From Bin55 sp965203735 (GTDB lineage: Bacteria; Pseudomonadota; Gammaproteobacteria; Pseudomonadales; Azotimanducaceae), in contig OZ241909.1 in assembly GCA_965203735.1 (NCBI GenBank), positions 1,240,001-1,304,000 on the forward strand: a DNA stretch of 64,000 bases, read 5' to 3'. Below are positions 61,156 to 64,000 of the stretch, piece by piece (the stretch's first letter is position 1; each line of letters opens with the position of its first letter). The translations under genes were made by a program, and so were the position numbers. The notes beneath the pieces were generated by a model that was not told the DNA's origin, made no database searches, and saw nothing but the letters and a program-made list of their open reading frames with translations.

Positions 61156-61932
61156 TTATGTCGCAGTTTCGCGTGGGACTGCCGAGTAGTACAAGTCTCC
61201 CAGTTGTGCTTTGCGCAAAGGAACTTTAGCTCTAGGACTCAGTAGCATATTCAACATCTGTACGCCGAATGAGAATGCCATCGTGACGTAGATATAGCCC
61301 TTGGGTACGTGTGCTCCCCAACCTTCGATGACAAGAACGACACCAATGAGCACGATAAAACACAATGCGAGCATCTTGATAGGTGGGTTGGAGTCAATGA
61401 ATTTGCTGATCGGAGCGGCGGCGAACATCATCACCAGGATTGCAATGACAATGGCGGCAATTGCGACACCCACGTATTCGACTAGCCCGACAGCAGTTAT
61501 TACAGAGTCGAGGGAAAAGACGATGTCGACCAATGCGACTTGCACAATGACTCCTGCAAAGGTTGCCGTCTTCGCGGACTTGCCAATGGATTCATCGACA
61601 ATCTCTAGTGAATTGTTGATTTCTCTAACACCCTTGAAGATGAGAAACAGACCGCCAATGAGCAAGATAACGTCTCTTCCACTGAACGCATGTCCTGCTA
61701 TTTGAAACCACGGTGCTGTAAGCCCCATCATCCAACTCAAAGACAGCAGTAAGAGGACCCGAGCAATCATGGCCGCACTCAATCCGATAACGCGACCTAC
61801 GTTCCGTTGTCGCTCCGGAAGCTTGTTGGTCAAAATTGAGATGAAGACGATGTTGTCGATGCCCAGAACGACTTCGAGAAGGGTTAGGGTCAGAAAGCCC
61901 GAAATTACTTCGTAGCTGAAGATTAGCTCCAT
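61156..61932 (-). CDS. TerC-family integral membrane protein
   Basis: 258-residue membrane protein with about seven helices, YgdQ/TerC group. Family motif LTLLEVVLGIDNIVFISILT with the conserved acidic residues, repeated as IVQVALVDIVFSLDSVITAV. TerC-type proteins are linked to manganese export and to metallation of secreted proteins; tellurite resistance should not be assumed. AAAGGAC precedes the ATG. Confidence 0.92.
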   Translation of the reverse strand: MELIFSYEVISGFLTLTLLEVVLGIDNIVFISILTNKLPERQRNVGRVIGLSAAMIARVLLLLSLSWMMGLTAPWFQIAGHAFSGRDVILLIGGLFLIFKGVREINNSLEIVDESIGKSAKTATFAGVIVQVALVDIVFSLDSVITAVGLVEYVGVAIAAIVIAILVMMFAAAPISKFIDSNPPIKMLALCFIVLIGVVLVIEGWGAHVPKGYIYVTMAFSFGVQMLNMLLSPRAKVPLRKAQLGDLYYSAVPRETAT

Positions 61933-62016
61933 AAGTTTGTCCTTTCTACACAGGGTGGACGTCGTTGGGATTTGCTACCATCTTGCACCTCCTACACGGC
62001 CACATTAGGCGCAGTC

Positions 62017-62319
62017 ATGGTAGACGAAAGCGAGCAATCACAAGATGCATTGGAAGCTGCTGTATTCCGCCGGTTAGTCGAGCATTTGAGGGAGAGAACC
62101 GATGTTCAAAACATCGAGCTCATGAACTTGGCGGGGTTTTGTCGCAACTGTCTTTCTAAGTGGTATGTCGCTGCCGCAGACGAAGCGGGAGTTGAAATTC
62201 CGTATGAAGACGCTCGTCGAATGGTGTATGGAATGCCGTATTCAGAGTGGAAAGATCAATATCAGAAAGAAGCTTCGAAAGAGCAGTTAAAGGAGTTTAA
62301 GTCGGAGTCAAAAGACTGA
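62017..62319 (+). CDS. DUF1244 family protein
   Basis: 100-residue small protein. AAVFRRLVEHLRERTDVQNI and ELMNLAGFCRNCLSKWYVAA, with two nearby Cys, followed by YGMPYSEWKDQYQ: the DUF1244 signature common in proteobacteria, function unknown. The ATG at 62017 is preferred to a longer frame from 61972 because the family starts here. Confidence 0.87.
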   Translation: MVDESEQSQDALEAAVFRRLVEHLRERTDVQNIELMNLAGFCRNCLSKWYVAAADEAGVEIPYEDARRMVYGMPYSEWKDQYQKEASKEQLKEFKSESKD

Positions 62320-62369
62320 AAGTCAATCGCATTTCAATTCGAGGATTCAATTCGTAGAAAGTAGGATCG

Positions 62370-63092
62370 ATGGCTAATCAACGTAAAGCACGCAAGAGTT
62401 GGCGCCAGCACTTGCACACTTTTTGGAGGGAGTGGCGTGCATTTGTCATATTCGTGATTCTCATGTTGATATTTAGATCAGCGATTGCAGATTGGAATCA
62501 CGTTCCCTCCGGAAGCATGGAGCCAGGAATCCTTGAGGGCGACCGACTTGTTGTGGACAAGATTGCCTACGACATACGATGGCCATTCACGCTGACGCGA
62601 ATAGGCAGATGGGATCATCCGAAGCGGGGTGATATCGTTACATTCCCCAGCCCCAAGTCAAGAGATCTCTTGATAAAGCGGGTGGTTGCGGTTCCTGGGG
62701 ATACAGTACAGTTGGTACAGAATCGGCTGATAATCAATGACATTCCTGCAACGTATGCACCACTCTCAGAAGAAGAAGTTGCTGCGATACCGTTGCGACA
62801 CCGTGATGCTTACCACTTCGTTTATGAGGAACTGCTTGGTGACCGTAGGGTTGTGATGTGGGCAAAGCGACGTCAGGGTGATCACGCGCCATGGAGTTGG
62901 GGACCTATTCAGGTACCGGATGGAACGTACTTTATGATGGGAGATAACCGCGACAGGAGCAGCGATTCTCGCGCAATTGGAGTCATCGAGAGAAGAAGGG
63001 TCATTGGCCGTGCCCATACAGTGGCGTTCTCGCTCGACATTGAAGGCAACTTCGTTCCGCGTCCTAGGCGTTTCTTCAAGGAATTGCTTTGA
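62370..63092 (+). CDS. lepB: Signal peptidase I
   Basis: 240-residue membrane serine protease that removes signal peptides. One N-terminal helix (AFVIFVILMLIFRSAIADW), catalytic Ser49 in HVPSGSMEPGILEGDRL and Lys103 in SRDLLIKRVVAVPGDTVQL, and box E as YFMMGDNRDRSSDSRAIGVI. It is shorter than E. coli LepB and lacks the first of its two helices, as many other proteobacterial forms do. AGGA precedes the ATG. Confidence 0.97.
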   Translation: MANQRKARKSWRQHLHTFWREWRAFVIFVILMLIFRSAIADWNHVPSGSMEPGILEGDRLVVDKIAYDIRWPFTLTRIGRWDHPKRGDIVTFPSPKSRDLLIKRVVAVPGDTVQLVQNRLIINDIPATYAPLSEEEVAAIPLRHRDAYHFVYEELLGDRRVVMWAKRRQGDHAPWSWGPIQVPDGTYFMMGDNRDRSSDSRAIGVIERRRVIGRAHTVAFSLDIEGNFVPRPRRFFKELL

Positions 63093-63326
63093 AACTTAGT
63101 TTTGGGACACGGCATCCTCTTCTAATTGAGCATTGCATGTAGGTGGGACAAGACCGTTCTCGGTGGAACTGCTTCGTATGTATGTAGTCTGAGAAACTAG
63201 ATCACACTAACGTTTGGCCACAGGCAAGCATTGTGTAACATGAATCGAATCGAAACTGCGAACCTGAGTTCTCCGCAGGTTTAAGCGGGCAGGAGCTACA
63301 AGAAAGTAATGAAACAAGGAAAACCG

Positions 63327-64000
63327 ATGCACAAGATGATTTACTGTTTGCGAACGTTGTCTTTCGTCGCAATTTGTAGCTTTAGCATCGTGGTTTGGTC
63401 GGAAGGTTACAGTTCCGAACTTGAGCCAGTAGATGATCACCCTAGAACAGCGAAAATGATTGTGGACCAAGTTCGCTACAACCATTTCACGCAAAACACC
63501 CGTCTCAACGATGACATGTCGTCGGAAATCTTTGACGAGTACTTGGATTCACTCGACTCACGACGAATGTTCTTGTTGGCCAAGGATATCGAGGAATTTG
63601 AAGAACACCGTTTTCATTTGGACGACTCACTGCGACTTGGCAAGCTCGACATCGGATTTGAAATGTTCAACCGAGTCCAAGAACGCCAAGTGGATAGGTA
63701 TCGTTGGGTAATTGATCGATTGTCGAAGGGGATTGGTTCGTTTGATCTTCAAACTGACGACACGATGCTGGACAGGCGCAAGGATGTTGAGTGGCCAAGT
63801 GACGAAGCCGATGCCGACAGACTCTGGGAGCAATTGTTAGTCGACAGAATCATTCGCGCGAAACTACGCGACGAAGATGGGAACGACGATGAAATCATCA
63901 AGGATTTGACTCGTTTCTATGAAGGAGGTCTGCGGCACGTATTACGAACAAATTCGGACGAAGCATTTGGAGTCTATATCAACGCATTTACTCGTTGGTT
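63327..64000 (+). CDS. prc: Tail-specific (carboxy-terminal processing) protease Prc, 3'-truncated
   Basis: The frame is open to the window edge, about 224 residues. Signal peptide (LRTLSFVAICSFSIVVWSEG), then the N-terminal Prc/Tsp domain: SSEIFDEYLDSLDSRRMFLL, AKDIEEFEEHRFHLDDSL, WPSDEADADRLWEQLLVDRI and FGVYINAFTRW. The PDZ and Ser/Lys catalytic parts lie beyond the edge. The ATG at 63327 has AAGGA six bases upstream; ATG 63309 is an in-frame alternative with poorer spacing. The protease degrades misfolded or tagged periplasmic proteins. Confidence 0.85.
   Translation, partial: MHKMIYCLRTLSFVAICSFSIVVWSEGYSSELEPVDDHPRTAKMIVDQVRYNHFTQNTRLNDDMSSEIFDEYLDSLDSRRMFLLAKDIEEFEEHRFHLDDSLRLGKLDIGFEMFNRVQERQVDRYRWVIDRLSKGIGSFDLQTDDTMLDRRKDVEWPSDEADADRLWEQLLVDRIIRAKLRDEDGNDDEIIKDLTRFYEGGLRHVLRTNSDEAFGVYINAFTRW

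Noticed and set aside
61156..61932. Tellurite-resistance determinant
   Set aside because: TerC-family membership alone does not show this; no other ter genes are present, and the YgdQ-type proteins are housekeeping.
1..64000. CRISPR arrays, insertion sequences, integrases, prophage genes, rRNA or tRNA genes
   Set aside because: None recognised on either strand by reading; the only tandem repeats lie within the receptor coding sequence.

Overview
The window looks like chromosomal DNA of an aerobic, Gram-negative gammaproteobacterium, probably an uncultivated or marine lineage. The evidence is a full System I cytochrome c maturation operon (ccmABCDEFGHI), a YheU/UPF0270 gene, TtcA, TrhO, BolA, YaaA and GlnRS in typical gammaproteobacterial form, two TonB-dependent receptors, RND efflux and many lipoproteins. 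Base composition is near 50% G+C. No rRNA, tRNA, CRISPR array, insertion sequence or prophage was recognised. The genus cannot be named from sequence alone. A perfect CIRCE operator at groESL is notable, because the familiar enteric gammaproteobacteria lack it.

Layout. 1-5.3 kb: 3' end of an RND pump gene and a zinc-receptor-like (ZnuD-type) TonB-dependent receptor with His/Asp/Glu-rich repeats. 5.5-8.3 kb: two overlapping membrane genes with bacterial PH (bPH2) domains. 8.5-13.7 kb: a second TonB-dependent receptor and an Rph-like dikinase. 14-16.1 kb: groES-groEL with CIRCE, promoter and terminator. 16.3-18.4 kb: a DUF5916-type outer-membrane protein with a 30-bp AT-rich palindrome upstream. 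18.9-22.5 kb: a four-gene TRAP transporter operon that includes the TatT lipoprotein. 22.6-26.2 kb: small metabolic genes and a transglutaminase-like lipoprotein. 26.3-30 kb: glnS overlapped by a PLP-dependent dehydratase/racemase, then a phytanoyl-CoA dioxygenase-like gene. 30.2-35.7 kb: two thioredoxin-fold lipoproteins flanking two paralogous outer-membrane barrel proteins. 35.8-43.7 kb: a GST-VOC pair, a flavin/F420-type reductase, lon, a dUTPase and an HExxH lipoprotein. 43.9-49.6 kb: a class III aminotransferase, an APH-like kinase, a HigBA locus whose toxin gene carries an amber codon, and a cytochrome P450 with an N-terminal GPP34-like domain. 49.9-60.2 kb: a minus-strand run of 14 genes (PP2C-bolA-trhO-ttcA-yheU-ccmABCDEFGHI). 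60.3-64 kb: yaaA, a TerC-family gene, a DUF1244 gene, lepB and the 5' part of a Prc/Tsp protease gene cut by the window edge.

How it fits together. Much of the window concerns envelope biogenesis and proteostasis: GroESL, Lon, signal peptidase I, Prc, the Ccm haem-ligation apparatus, thioredoxin-fold lipoproteins and outer-membrane barrels. Heat-shock control is visible in DNA as a CIRCE operator at groES and a sigma-32-like promoter at lon. The most unusual items are the GPP34-P450 fusion, the disrupted higB beside an intact higA, the paired barrel/thioredoxin cluster, and the palindrome in front of the DUF5916 gene.
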